Shown: positions 1-14,100 of the stretch, one piece after another | Layout of the letters: every line of letters starts with the position of its first letter | How positions within the stretch are numbered: the first letter of the stretch is position 1 | NCBI GenBank assembly: GCA_905160935.1 | Contig: CAJHZI010000818.1 | Span: 792,001-856,000, forward strand | Reading direction: 5' to 3' | Source of the DNA: Enchytraeus crypticus | Taxonomy: Eukaryota > Annelida > Clitellata > Enchytraeida > Enchytraeidae | Length of the DNA: 64,000 nucleotides | Position numbers and translations under genes: made by a program | The notes under the pieces: model-generated | Databases searched by the model: none | The model's input: only the letters and a program-made list of their open reading frames with translations | What the model was told of the DNA's origin: nothing

Positions 1-312
1 AGCAAATGTTATTCGTATGCAGTTGTGCCCTCACTGAAGTATAGTTTTGCGGAAGAAAATAGCAAAATCTAAAGTTTTTTCGAAGGATAATCCTGCTGAG
101 AATATATCATTCCTTCTGTATTCGCTGTTTCGTTGAATATATTTCTGTCACAATTCTACAATAAAAGCAACGACAACAATTAGAACCGAAATTAGAACTG
201 AAGTAGCAAAACGTGCAATCAGTACACGATTTTAGGATATTACAACTCATATAATGTATCTATAAAATACAGCCATAGGCCTACAGTATATGAGTATACT
301 ACTCATACACAA

Positions 313-453
313 TATGGCTGAAGTCAGTGGTGACGTCGATAAGACACTCGACCGCGGATCAGTATGTGCGGGTTCAAATCCTGGGCTGGCCCGTCACTGA
401 CATCACTTTCGAGTGAGAAAACTGACTTTAACATTAGCTTTTAACTTTAAAAA
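313..453 (+). repeat. tRNA-derived SINE (family 1)
   Basis: Family marks used for all family 1 entries: an A-box-like TGGCGAAGTCGG, the block GACCGCGGATCAGTATGTGC, a B-box GGGTTCAAATCC, then CGCCCGTCACTGACATCGCT, TTCGAGTGAGGAAACTGACG and TTAGCTTTACCAGCTTT. This copy has ATGGCTGAAGTCAGTGGTGA at the head. Confidence 0.85.
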
Positions 454-824
454 CAAAATAGAATTAGATGTGGATAGAAAGCCATTTCTTTCGACCATAG
501 ATCAATATTCAGACCCTCTTGCCTAGGACCTTGAACTGGCACTGTTTGATCTCGATTACTCTTGAAGTCTTTGTAATAGTTTGTATACTCAGTCGTCATA
601 GTGTGGTGCTTTAGCATCTGTCGATACAGAGTCTTCTTGAAACGTCCCTGACAGTGTCTTATTGTAAGAAACAGGACGTTAAATTCTTATTGATCGGTAT
701 AAAACGACATAAATATTTACAATTAAAGAAAGCATTTATAAAGTACGACAAGTGTATGTTTAATGTTTCTAAATTAATTAATATAATAAATCCTACATTA
801 CATGTCCTGTATTTCGGTAAAGAG

Positions 825-900
825 GATAGTGTTCTGTATTGTCCTGTATTTCGGTAAAGAGGATAGTGTTCTGTATTGTCCTGTATTTCGGTAAACAGGA
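825..900. repeat. Short tandem repeat (2-3 copies, about 36 bp)
   Basis: GTCCTGTATTTCGGTAAAGA blocks repeated with GGATAGTGTTCTGTATT between them. Confidence 0.75.
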
Positions 901-1160
901 TTGTGTTCTCAGGGAATGACGCACCTGCCCAGTAAATGTTAGTCGAAGCTGAGGAATGCATAGGGGTCCCTCCTCATTATTAAAGCAGAATCCCCCAAGA
1001 ACAACGGTATATCAGAAGAAATGCTAGTTGATTTAAAGATTCACTCGTAAGTGGACATGAAGAGGAAAACGGAATATAGAGATGAATGGAGGCGTTATAT
1101 ACAATGGACCTGCCAGTAGGCAGTGCACTAAGAGAGAGAGAGAGAGAGAGATTACATGTA
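885..1160 (+). mobile_element. RTE-type LINE-related 3' fragment with CTGCCA hairpin
   Basis: Contains GACATGAAGAGGAAAACGGA (KRKTE) through GGAGGCGTTATATAC and CCTGCCAGTAGGCAGTGCAC, then (AG)n at 1131-1151. Same 3' end as the element at 12999-13925; its upstream part (GAATGACGC...) also occurs at 31000-31130. Confidence 0.82.
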
Positions 1161-1319
1161 CTTCACACACATTTTCTAATTCCCAATTTCTCATTACAAT
1201 TGCATATTGTACATTACATAAGTTTATTTTTAATTCTACTTTTCACTAATGAAAATATCTCTAGTTAGTTTATAAGCTACATTGATGTGGATCACCTGCC
1301 TAGAATGTGGGCACATATT

Positions 1320-1590
1320 TAATCCGTGAACGTGAGGGCATACATTCAAGCCCTGGGCATACATTCAATCCAAAAACCTGTGAGAATGCATTGAAGTCCT
1401 AACACATGTGGGCATGCATTCAAGCCCTAAAACCTGTGGGCATGCATTCAAGCCCTAACATATGTGGGCATGTATTCAAGCCCTAAAACCTGTGGGCATG
1501 CCTTCAAGCCCTAAAACCTGTGGGCATGCATTCAAGCCCTGCACATGAGAGCATACATTCAAATCCTGAACAGGTGGGCATACGCCGTGT
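1320..1590. repeat. 28-bp minisatellite, about 9 copies
   Basis: Unit GGGCATGCATTCAAGCCCTA then AAACCTGT, with GCATGC and GGGC/GCCC symmetry. Lies downstream of the SLC5 stop codon, perhaps in the 3'UTR or beyond it. Confidence 0.88.
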
Positions 1591-1714
1591 TCATTCTGTT
1601 CATGGCTCTACCATGTAGATATTATCGCATATTGCAATAAAAATGTCTGGTCTGAGGATAATGAGCTGCTAGAGACATTTGATATTGCAGCTGGTAAACC
1701 AGTCTATGCTAAAT

Positions 1715-1893
1715 CTAATTCATATACTCATTTATAGCTGGTTGATATCTTACATCTAACATGATGCTGTTGTTGTCGGCTGAAGATTCGCTTTTTCTCT
1801 TATCCTGCTGCAGAGTGTCGCTACTGAAGTCGAAAGCTTTCCTCCAAGGAATGAGGCACAAGCTATTCACTTGGCTTTCTTCTTCTTTCTTTC
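1715..1893 (-). CDS. SLC5-like last coding exon (residues 551-609)
   Basis: Hydrophilic cytoplasmic tail ([11 protein letters not shown] to NEYMN), stop TAG at 1717-1715. The acceptor CGCTTAG has a poor pyrimidine tract but restores the phase left by exon 14, and the frame then stays open to the stop. A possible AATAAA on the minus strand lies at 1223-1228. This exon is the least certain of the gene because the tail is not conserved. Confidence 0.72.
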
Positions 1894-4800
1894 CTAAGCG
1901 CGAATCAAAGTATAAGCACAAAGCTGAGCATAAGCACAAATCAAGGCATTAGCACAAAGCAGAGCATAAGAACATATTGACGTGTAAGCACAATCAAGGC
2001 ATGACCATAGGCACAACTCAAAGCCTAAGCATAAATCAAAGCATAAGCATAAATTAAGGCATAAGCAAAATCGAAGTATAATAACAATGACAGCATAAAA
2101 ATATCGAAGCATTATTTTGCTTACATGGAATCGTCTCAATGGCGCATTGGTTAGAGGCGTCAGGTAACGTCATGAAATTTTAAGTGACAGATTCTGAGGT
2201 GAATTGAACTCGCGTGGGTTCGAATCCCATATTCTAATTGCTATTATTATTATCCTAATTTTTTACCCCCGGTGTAAAGAACCCGAGGTTTGCTTGAAAC
2301 GAATCGAGTAATACGTGCTGAATCGCCGCCCGGTTACTCGAGGTCATTTAGCTGCTTAAAAGAATTGCAGAAGCAGACTGCATTAAATCTTTCCAAAGTT
2401 GTGGAAAGCCTTTGCCAAAGAAAAGAGGTCTCTCGCTTATTGTTATTATTATTTTTTATTGCCCTGGGCTGTATAAGGCCCTGGGCTATAATATAAGATA
2501 AAAGAAAGACTTTATTTAATTAAAAGAAAGATGAAAACAGCATTAAAACGCTGGAGTGCAATAGATAGGCGCTGCCATAGAAAGACATTCCCGTTGGTCG
2601 CCTGAAATAGCACTGGTTCTCCTGCCTATTTCGTTTATGAAGTCAGACGCGGCAGAGTTGATGGGGCCCAATGTCTCAAAAGCAATTGGTAAATTATTAT
2701 TATTATTATCATTATTATTATCATTATTATTATTATCATTATTAACTACAAATCGAAGCATAAGCACAATTCAAAGCATAACCAAAACAACAACAGTAAC
2801 AATTAGAGTGCTACCGTCGTCTATGAATACATTGAGTATTACTGAGGCAAATCCTATACTACAAGACAAGTCAAGTTGACAACAAGTCAAGTTAAGACAA
2901 GTCTGTGTCCCGGACAAACACTGGAATAATAAGAAATGAAGTAAACATTTAATGACTAATTTACTCACTGAATACAAGAGAAGCAATTAGACCAACAGTC
3001 AGAGTGACTATGACTCCAACGAGTAGAACGTAGAGGTAGGAGATAGCGTAAAAGTTCTGCAGACCAACTAACGGAGGCCTCTGTCAAATACACAGCATAA
3101 CGCTGTAGTAGAAAAAGAGTTGCTTCTCACAATCATCATCATCATCATCATCATCCTCCCTTAAATCCCAGTTTAACCGGGTCGAGATACGAATAGACTA
3201 TTTTCCATTCGAGTTAGTTCTCACAATACTATATAATATTATAATAATGGCTGGAGCTAGTGGCGGTGTCGGTAAGATATTCGACCGCGGATCAGAATGT
3301 GCGGGGTTCAAATCCTGGGCTCGTCCGTCACTGACGTCGCTTTCGATTGAGGAAACTGACTTTAACATTAGCTGTACTTTACCTTATATATTAGTTAAAG
3401 GTCATTAACAAATGTTTGCAAACAATTCCCTTTTTTATAACAACTTAGTGTAGCCTATGCTTGTTACACTAAAGACTTTACGAAAGTCAAATCCGCGATT
3501 ACCGTCAGTTTTCTATGCAAAAAGCGTATCAGCAATGGGAGTGAACTGGATTACCGCCTACTGAGCCTGATAAGGAGGCGGATAGTTATTTGATCATGCT
3601 GCTGTTTCACCGGAAGCAACATTGATGAGATATTTAGTAGATCCGTCATGTATGAAAAAAAAAAAAAAAAACTTCATTTCGTTATTGCCAAGGAATTAAT
3701 GAGCAATTAATTTGTACATTTCGCTTAGAACAATTGTTAAAAATATTTTCTTGACACATTTTTGTGTACAAAATAGCTAACGCGTAAGCAACAGACATTT
3801 ATAAAACATTAATATTATGCCAAGTATTAGTTAACGTTTAACAAAATAGCGCACATTTTCAAAGAAGTGGACAAGATGTCTTTGATCATATTTCTACTCT
3901 TTTATTATTAAATCAAAGGCACTACTTTACTTGTCCTTTACTTATTAATCGAATTCATGATTGATCGAACTATTATTCATACTTATGTGTATTTTATTTT
4001 ATAATTTCTAGATTTTCTAATCGTTTAATTAATTTATAAGTACATGTATCTTATCAGCAAAATAAATAATTCAACAGATTTGATAACAAATAAGAGAATT
4101 TTTCACACCTATAATGTATCTTTGTGTACAGTATAGACAAAGTTAAATCTACACTAAAATGACAAATATATCTAAAAAATTAAATAACGACCGTAAATTC
4201 GATACTCACAATTAGACTAGGAGATAGGGTAGTTTGTAGGTGATTGTCATAAGGTCCGCTGCTGTAGTTAAAATGTCTATCGCTCACTATTGTGAAATTC
4301 TGATATGATTTCATAGTGACATTTAAATAGCATCCATCGGTGGAGAGGGCGGGTAGGGTGGGATGCCTGTACTTCATGAGGATGGACCCAGCACTCAGCC
4401 AGATGTTGACTGCCACACCGCTCAGCCCTCCGATCAGAGCTCCCTATAAATATGAAAAATAGGAGATTCTCTATAAAAGTATAGAAATACTCAAACAGGA
4501 CAATCTCTTAATAAGATATTTAATCATTCGAATGAAATGGTGCTTTAGAAGTTTAAAAATAGATTTAGCAAAAATTATGTTCATTTGTTCATCCCGCAAT
4601 TATCACCATTAAACGTTAATGTTTTAATGTATATGTATATAATTAAAAGGATTTCAAATGAAATGTTTCCTGTTATTTTAATCAATAACTGCACCATTGA
4701 GTTATGCAATACTTGAAAGTTATTGAAAGAGTTAATCTAAGTGAAGTTGTCATTAATTTATGGTTGGTCGAATTTGTATACACTGGCGTAAGAACAGAAC

Positions 4801-4972
4801 TCAAGGATTTTAAACCATGTGTCTAGTGCTGGCAAGTCCATGGAATATAAAGCCTCCACTCTTCTCTGTCTTCCGCTTTCCTCTTCATTTCCACATATGA
4901 GTGGATCTTTAAATCATCTAACATACCTAATCTCCGCCTGCCTCCGACTCTATTTCCTTCCTTTCTACCTTC

Positions 4973-5031
<59 letters not shown>

Positions 5032-8000
5032 CATGTATATATATATACATATATATGCATGTATATAGATAGTCCGTTCTGAGCCGGTGGATTATTGGCA
5101 AGGTGTTCCACAGCGGATCAGTAGGTGCAGGGTTCAAATCTAGAGCTCTCACCGTCACTGACATTCCATTCCAGCAGGAAACTGATGCTAAATATGGTTT
5201 TTCATTTTTTAGTTTTAGTAATTATTGTTGTTTTAAACTGATTCTGTTTCTGATTGCTGAATGAAACTGACGTTAAACTTTGCTTTAGCCTTTATCATAC
5301 AAATAGATTAATATAATAGAAAAAAATGCTCTGCTTAAGGAACATAGCTAAGGTCTCAGATCTAATGTGAAACACTTCTTCAATAGTCAACAGAACTCTG
5401 TGTACTAAACAGAAATGTTATGCTGTTTGAATTGAAATAATGCTTTCAATTTATCGGTATAAGATTTATTGTAGAATGCTGAAACCGACAGATATGCAGG
5501 CAATTTCAATTAACATTTATGAAAGTATTAATCGGATAATTATAATCACTGCATTCTATCCATTATGAAAACAAAAGCTGACAGTATAACGGCTGGATTT
5601 GTGCACGAGAAGCTTAAAATAGAGTAGATTGTGGATAGTGATGATCACGGAATAGAGTCCCACAGTTTCGTTACCTTCCAGTTTGTAATCCTCGTAAGTC
5701 CGCCCAGCAGAAACAATCCGGCAAGAGGTCCGTCCACACAACTCTTCAGCGATAGAGAAATCTAAAGATTCATAAATTATTATTTTAATTAATTCTTAAC
5801 ATTAGTACTATTATTTTCATTAATTCTTATTATTATTTTTACAATGAAAACTTGGAAGTGTGTTGTATTGGCAGAATTCATCAATAATAAACTAATAAAA
5901 ACGAGATTAAGATTCTACACAATTTATTAAACATAGGTGGTCTAACATATTAAACAATGTATACGCCTAATATCATTTGTTACGTGAGGCATTAAAGCCC
6001 AAAAATCCCCGCTCCTGTTTAATTCTTTTTGTAAATTTGGAGTAGCAGTTGACCCCAGACGTTTTGAAAACAAAACCTGAAGATGCTGATGTTTATTACA
6101 GTTCCCTTGGAATCGTTACTAACAGGCCAAGCAAGAGACACGTGACACATAATAGTAAACACGCATTATAGTGAAATGATCAACTATGTTGATATCTATC
6201 ACTTTTTAATACCACATGTTTAAACCGTTAGGCAATTTAGACCATTTTCCATATAGCCAGTCCAGTGAATGTCCGAGATTTTACTCTCAGATCAGCGCGG
6301 CTGTGATTCGAACCCGCGAGGGTTCAATTCACCTCAGGATCTGTCATTAAAAACTTTATGACGTTACCCCTACGCTATTAAGACTCTATTAAGATAAATG
6401 TAAGCAGCGTGTGCATATGGACCTAATATTATGTGTTTGTGAAAGAAAAACTTCGCAAGAGTAAAAGATTGTCGCGCTGAACAAATCAAGTGTCGCACAA
6501 TTTTACAATCTACGGCACATACACATGCATTGAAGCAGACCAATAGTAATGCTGTCATCATGCTTTACGATCTATGTAAATGATTCAATAATTTCACACA
6601 ATAGAGATAGAAAAGTCTTACAAAATACAGCAATTCACATGAAATGAAAAGGACAAAGATCCGAAGACTCTAACATGTGCCTTTATATGAGAATAAAATA
6701 ATAAAAGATTTATGCATCATTACAATATATAGCATTTACAACACGACAATGGTTATATTATTTATAGTAAAATACATGTACATTCTAAGCTATTGAGGTA
6801 AATAATAAATTAAACAATGTTAAATAATTAATTAGTTGAGATTTCACTACGTACATAATTCTTTGCCGACATGCGATTGATGATGAGCTTTTAAGAAACT
6901 AAGTCATTCATGAAATAATAAAGTTTTGCATTGAGTTGATAAATGGTAATGTGTTAAATTCTTAATGAGATAAAGGAAGAAAACTCTTGTTAATGTCTAA
7001 TGGAGCCAGCGGCGAAGTCGGTTAGATTCTCGACCGCGGATAAGTATGTGCGGGGTTCAAATCCTGGGCTCGCCCGTCACTGACATCGCTTTCGAGTGAA
7101 GAAATTGACATTAACCTTAGCTTTGCCAGCTTTTAATGCCGTAGTACTTGAATGTTGAATCGACTCCGGTGAAATGTCAGTGACGAGCGAGCCCAGGATT
7201 TGAACCCCGCACCTACTGATCCGCGGTCGAGTATCTTATCGACTTCGCCACTGGCTCCAGCCAGTCATCATCATCATCATATTCCCTTGAATCCCAATTT
7301 AACTAAGGTTTGGATAACGTATTTATACTGACATTAAATATAAAAAGATTAGGAATAGTAACCACAACTTGCACCATACCTGTGTTAATGGTCCCGGTAC
7401 TTTGGCAGCTAGAAAAGCCACACCGGTTGCTAAGACGCCAAAGACTATTACTGTATGGCAAGAATAAAAGCAATAAATTTGAATCAAATATTTACTGTTC
7501 GTTTTTGGCAATATCATAATTTTTCATTTGATTTCTGCAGCTGCAGTTCTTAAAATATTATGAAACTTTTAAGGAGGCAAAGGTGGGGAAATTGTCGTTG
7601 AGTTACAAGTTCTTACAATTGGCGAAAAATCTCCAAAGTCTAAAAATTCAGAATTTCAATGCCTATTTCTCTTTCTTAAAATTCTCAAGACGACCTATTT
7701 GCTACTATCAGAGTGTGTGTTTTTATACTTTTATACCTTTTCGTGAAGTTTTTCCTTTAGCTAGTATTTATTGTACTCGTTGAACCATCTATTAGCAACT
7801 TCATATTACATATCAACTTCTAAACACTTTAGTGTTTAGACGAGCCAAACCAACATCCAGCTTTGTCGTAGGGCATTTTTCCACAATGTGATGCATAGTT
7901 TGCTATAGAGCATCACACGGGCACCCAGCAGAGCACAACACGAGATAATCCCTAGCAATGCCTTATGGCGAGGAACCGGAACAAATTCTTATCGATTGAT

Positions 8001-11000
8001 TGACCTTAAATGTAAACTTGCTGTCTATGTGTTTTGCATTAAATTCACATTGTGCATTCTTCGCATGTTATTGCTGACACTTCGATGTTGATATTTTCAA
8101 ATTCTATGAGTTTTTACAAAAACTAAAAGAAAATAATCAAAAAATTAAGAATTATAAAGTGAATAAAAATTCGATAATATTTTATATAGCAGACTCACCT
8201 AGCATTCTAGTTATGAGAGCTTTCTTGTTTTCATTTAGATGATTCAACTTCCACTTAAGAACGTCTTCCCAGAAATTAGCTGTGGTGCCGCTTAATGAAG
8301 ACGATATTGTGCTGCAATTATAGAATGATAGTGAAATACGTTTATTAAACCAAAGATAAAGCAAAACATGCAAATTCAATCAAAACCAAGAAATAAAAAG
8401 AAAATTACAAATTAAAGCAGAACGGTAAAAGTGAAACAAACATAATATTTGATGCATGTAAAACCCAATACGTGCCATACAATCGATCACCAGAGAGAGC
8501 AGTGCCCTATCTAGCTGACCACCGTAAAATTATGGGGGAAGAAATTATATTCACATGGACAACAATTTGGTAAATAAATAATATTTATATAGCGGAATGA
8601 CAGGGTTTTATTTATATGAAAATACATATTTGTTAACATAGACATGTATTTGAGCTGAGCCGGTGGCTTGTTGGCAAGTTGTACCACAGCGGATCAGTAG
8701 GTGCAGGGTTCAAATCCAGTGCTCTCTCCGACACTGACATGCTATCGGTTACAACCATGCTATCGGTTACAACTAGGCCTAAAATATATACCAACCTAAG
8801 AGCCCTTAGGCCTATAGTATAAACCAAGCTAAGAGCCACTAGGCATATAGTATAAACCAACCTAAGAGCCCTTAGGCCTATAGTATAAACCAACCTAAGA
8901 GCCACTAGGCCTATAGTATAAACCAACCTAAGAGCACTTAGACCTATAATATAAACCAACCTAAGAGCCCCTAGACCTATAATATAAACCAACTTAAGAG
9001 CCCCTAGACCTATAATATAAACCAACTTAAGAGCCCCTAGACCTATAGTATAAACCAACCTAAGAGCCACTAGGCCTATAGTATAAACCAACCTAAGAGC
9101 CCTTAGGCCTATAATATAAACCAACCTAAGAGCCCCTCCATACAATGTGGCGAGGAATAATCCTGAGAATCCTGGAGAATCCGAGAAGAGCGTTGTAACG
9201 TACAGGGGTAGAATCTATAACAATCAGTTATATTGAAAAAGTCGAATGCACATGAATAATCAATTAATCAATCAATCAACAAGAATTTAACGCCCGGTTC
9301 TTCGCCATAAGGCATTGTCAGGGACGTCGAGCAAACAAATATCGGGAATAGAGTAAATATATAAATTAAACGTCTGATTTAATTCATGTAAATTATTTAT
9401 TTATTACATGTAACTCAATTAATTACGAGCGAACAGTGTACTAATTTATTTGGGTTACCTATCGGTTGATTTTTACAAGTTCATTCATTAATTTATATTA
9501 CGCAGTTGGTTCATACATTGAATTGTATATTGATTAGCTTTTATATTAACTGACTTTTTGAATGACATTTATTTGATTTTTTACATGTAACACAACAAGT
9601 GATTTCTTATATAAATTAATTAGATAATTTATTAATAGATTTATGCAAATAGTTACACGTTAATTTATGGAAAGAGGATTTCATGTATTTTGGTACTAAT
9701 TAATTATTTAATGTAGGCCTATCTTTTAATGAGATATAAATTCGTCGATATATCAATTGTATTTAAGAGCCTAATCTGTCTAAAAATATTTACAGAGCGG
9801 GTGTCAGTAATGTACGTAGGCCTATTGCTAAAATTGCATTAATTTCTCAAAAAATGGCTCTGCAATCTTCCACTCATTTTGTAAATATTCAATATTTATG
9901 AATAAAATAGAGTGATCAGTTATTCGGATTAAGTAATCTTTGATTCTCTAAACTTCGACTGAATGAAAAATTTTGTGAATTTGAATGAGAACATAAGTAG
10001 GCCTATAATTGTTAGAATTATAATAACAATAGTGATTCTAACGATTAGAATTATCATAATTATTATAATATCATGATTATTATAACTATAGGCCTAATAC
10101 TTATTTGAATTACATCTTAGGAGAGCTAGAGGCAAACATTCGCATTGATAAAATTTCCTCTCCCGTCATCATTTTCATCGTTCCTTAAACCAGGGTCGGG
10201 ATTAGAAAATTTGTAGCAATTTCTTGAGTCTAGGCGTTCACCAACCGAATGCCCTTTCTGACGTTGATTTGAATCTTAGTGCTTTGCCGCCTTTTACGAC
10301 ACTTGCAGTCCACGGTTGGTCTATTTTTCAGAAACCCGGACACAACATGGGTAAAACATCCCCTCCCCTTCAGTTAATATTTTCGAAGAGGCTATTTTTA
10401 ATTTTAATTTTAATTTTTACTGGATGGAGACAGTGGCGAAGTCGGTAAGATACTCGACCGCAGATCAGTATGTGCGGGGTTCAAATCCTGGGCTCGCTCG
10501 TCACTGACATTGCTTTCGAGTGAGGAAACTGACGTTAACCTTACTTTTATCAGCTTTACTTTTTAAACCTGATTAGCGTTTTTGACGCTCTTGGAGGCCA
10601 CGGGATCACATTTGATGTAGGCGTAGTGAGCTGTTACCACCAGTCCCGTCATCCCAGCGATAAAGTTAAAGAACGTCCGGCCAGGAATGTTCAGCAGAAT
10701 TGTCCTGAAAAACAAACAATTTTCATATTTCTTTCACATGAGAAAGATTGAAGAAGGCAACGGGAAACCACCTCAGAAGCTATATTATTCCCAAACAATA
10801 GGCTACATTACGGTGTGGATACGGCATAGCCATTTGTGAAGGTATTAACTCGTTAATCGGTAGTGTGCTCTTTATGGAGCTTGAAAAACAGCGTGCGAGT
10901 AGGAATATGCACCTTGGACCTGCCGCTTGGCAGAACACTAGAGGGACTAGAGAGGGATAAGAAAGATAAGAAAATCAATGTTAATGTTTGAGGTAACTCT

Positions 11001-12629
11001 TCAGATGTAAGTAAATACCTACAATGTACATGTGTGCTGAACATAAAACATAAAGCAACCAATCAGTGACCTGCATTTAAATAGTTTATCAAGTGAGACC
11101 AATGGAGTTATTTACTGTAGTAGGCCTTGACCAAAATTAGATTGTAAAGGTAAATTTAAAAGCATTTTGCATTTTGAATACCATCTCTCTCATTTTTATT
11201 GCACTCTGTTAGGCTAAATGCAAGGCTTACTGATAGTAGGTGCGACGAAGATAATCCATAATTGCATATAGGCAATTAGGCCTATATAGGCCTAGTAAAA
11301 TTTGCATACTATATAAATATAAAAAACAGTTTCGAAAACCTCTTTAAGCTGAAGTGATTCTAAATGGAATCCATTATACAAAACGAAGTTGTGGTAAGAA
11401 TTAAAATCTGATTTAAGAATTTGATAAAAAATACAAGAAAATAAAATAAATTTTACTACAAACTAAGTGTAGTCCTTGAGTGATAGAAACTTTATAACTA
11501 GTATGATACTAAGTAACGTGATACTAAATGACATGATACTAAATGATAGTGACGCTTTAAAAAAATCTATTTTAAACTATGTTTAAACTACACTATCTGC
11601 ATTACTATGCTAATATTTCCACGTACATAATATAACTACGATCCTCTGTTACATGTCATATGTTCGTATGTTATCTCCCTGCATATATCAGATTGATTTA
11701 AAAATAATAATAAAGGTTTAACGTCCGTTCCCTCATACAAGGATGATGTCAGGGACGTCCCCCCATCACATGTCACTACAAATAGATTCACCCCAAACGA
11801 TCTGAAAAAAACATGTGCTGAAGAGAAATAAAAGATCCTAAACAGTGCCGGTCCGGTGATTAAAAAAACAGTCAGGCAAGATGAAATAAAATCTATGGTG
11901 GGAAGAGATGTGTTTTCAACTTACAACGGAAAGTGGACGTAGTAGAACATGAGCGAAGATCAGGAGGCAGAGAATCCCAAACAGCAGGAGCGGAGAAAGA
12001 AAATGAACGTCTACCTAACGAAGTGAGAATATTAGGAATTTTGAGCAGTTTGGTATCGGAAGAACGAAGCTTACGAGAAGGTTGATATTGGATTAGGAGA
12101 TCAGAAAGGTAAGAAGGTTTATCAAAAAGGAGTGTTTTGAAAGTTAAAAGAGCAATTTTATACTTAATTCTTTGAACTACAGGAAGCCAATGCAGATTAT
12201 TAAGCAAGGAACTAGAAGTGGCCTGAAGCCTCGAGGATCGACAGACAACACGTGCTAGAGTATTTTGAACGCGTTGCAAACGCATGAGAGAAGAAGGTAA
12301 ACCATATTGCAATGAATTGCAGTAGTCAAGTTTAGAATGAACTATTGAGTTGGCAAGAATTATGGATGAATTTTTATCAAGAGATGACCGTATCTGTCTG
12401 ATTTGACGAAACTGGAAGAAAGACGAACGACAGACAGATGAGATGTGAGATTTAAAATCAAGATTTTCATCAAACATGATACCAAGATTTTTAGCCTTGG
12501 GAGTAGGAGTGAGAGCAAGATTTTGAAAATAGATGGAGGAATTGGCAATTTTGGTTCTTTGCTGGGGAGTGCCGATTAAAATTATTCGGTTTTAGAGGGG
12601 TTGACAGAGAGACGATTTGAAATAAACGA

Positions 12630-12672
<43 letters not shown>

Positions 12673-12846
12673 CATATTTTTATATATAGGCCGATAAAAG
12701 CTATTGTTGATGTCAATTTCCTCACTCGAAAGCGAAGTCAGTGACGGGCGAGCCCAGGATTTGAACCCTGCACATACTGATCAGCGGTCGAATATCTTAC
12801 CGTCAGAGCCACTGGCTGGAGCCAGTGGCGATGTCGGTATAGTATA

Positions 12847-12883
<37 letters not shown>

Positions 12884-12925
12884 GCATATATGCATATATA
12901 TGCACATATATATGAACATAAATAC

Positions 12926-12975
<50 letters not shown>

Positions 12976-14067
12976 TAATCAAAATCCAATAAGAATACTC
13001 AGAAGAAGGTGAAATAGGACGTGGAGTAAGACAAGGTTGTAGCATTTCGCCGCTGCTGTTAAACATTTACGCTGAGGTAATGATGGATGAAGCCATGGAA
13101 GACTTGGAAGAAGGAATAAAAGTAGGAGGGAATTTGTTACAAGATGTACGATTTGCAGATGACCAAGGAATGGTAGCGGGCAGCGAGATTGGATTGCAGA
13201 AGATAATGGATAGGCTGAATGATACGGCTTTGAGATATGGCATGAAGATAAATATAAAAAAGACGAAGATTATGAGAGTGTCCAATAATAAAGGTGAAGT
13301 TTATATTGCAATAAATGATACGAAATTGGAACAGGTAAGGAGTTTCAAATATTTAGGTCATACTATAACCGATGACGGGAAATGTGAGACGGAAATATGC
13401 AGTAGGATTGCACAAACAAAAGCGGCCTTTGGTAGTAGAAAAGAACTAATAACGAAAAGTCTAAAGAAAGACACAAAGATAAAGATAGTGAAAACTTTGG
13501 TTAGGACCACGCTATTGTATGGGTGTGAAACATGGACCTTAGGGAAGGAAGATAATAGGAAACTGGAGGCATTGGAAATGTGGATTTGGAGAAGAATGGA
13601 GAGGATTAGCTGGACCCAAGAGGTTACAAATGAGGAAGTCCTGGAGGGAGTTGGCACAGATAGACAGTTGTATTAAGAAAGTATTAAGAAATAGGAAGAA
13701 GGGATGGATAGGACACATTCTAAGGGGGGAAGGTCTATTAAAAGAGGTCATAGAAGGTAGAATGGAAGGAAAAAGAGGCAGGGGCAGGCCGATATTAGGT
13801 ATGTTTAGATGATTTAAGGACCCACTCATATGTGGAAATGAAGAGGAAGGCGGAAGACAGAGAAGAGTGGAGGCGTTATATACCATGGACCTGCCACAGT
13901 AGGCAGTGCACTAAGAGAAATATATATATACATATATATTATATATCATATATAAATATATATATAGGCAATATATATATAGGCTATATATGCATATATA
14001 TATATACTGTATATACACACACATATATATATATATACATGTATATATATACATGTATATATACATG

Positions 14068-14100
<33 letters not shown>

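Noticed and set aside
2290..2496. Protein-coding ORF repeated at 2.3, 17.9, 48.3 kb
   Set aside because: Antisense or shadow frames of the LINE family B 3' end; the true coding strand reads the QRLS...RFNAVC end.
12738..13066. Tyrosine/isoleucine-rich ORFs
   Set aside because: Translations of (AT)n arrays; the same holds for the arrays near 5.0, 14.0, 16.8, 20.3, 44.9, 46.7, 50.2, 50.6, 55.7 and 56.6 kb.
13080..13676. Host gene with an endonuclease/reverse transcriptase-like product
   Set aside because: It is a 5'-truncated RTE-type LINE with frameshifts and a repeated 3' end, not a host gene.
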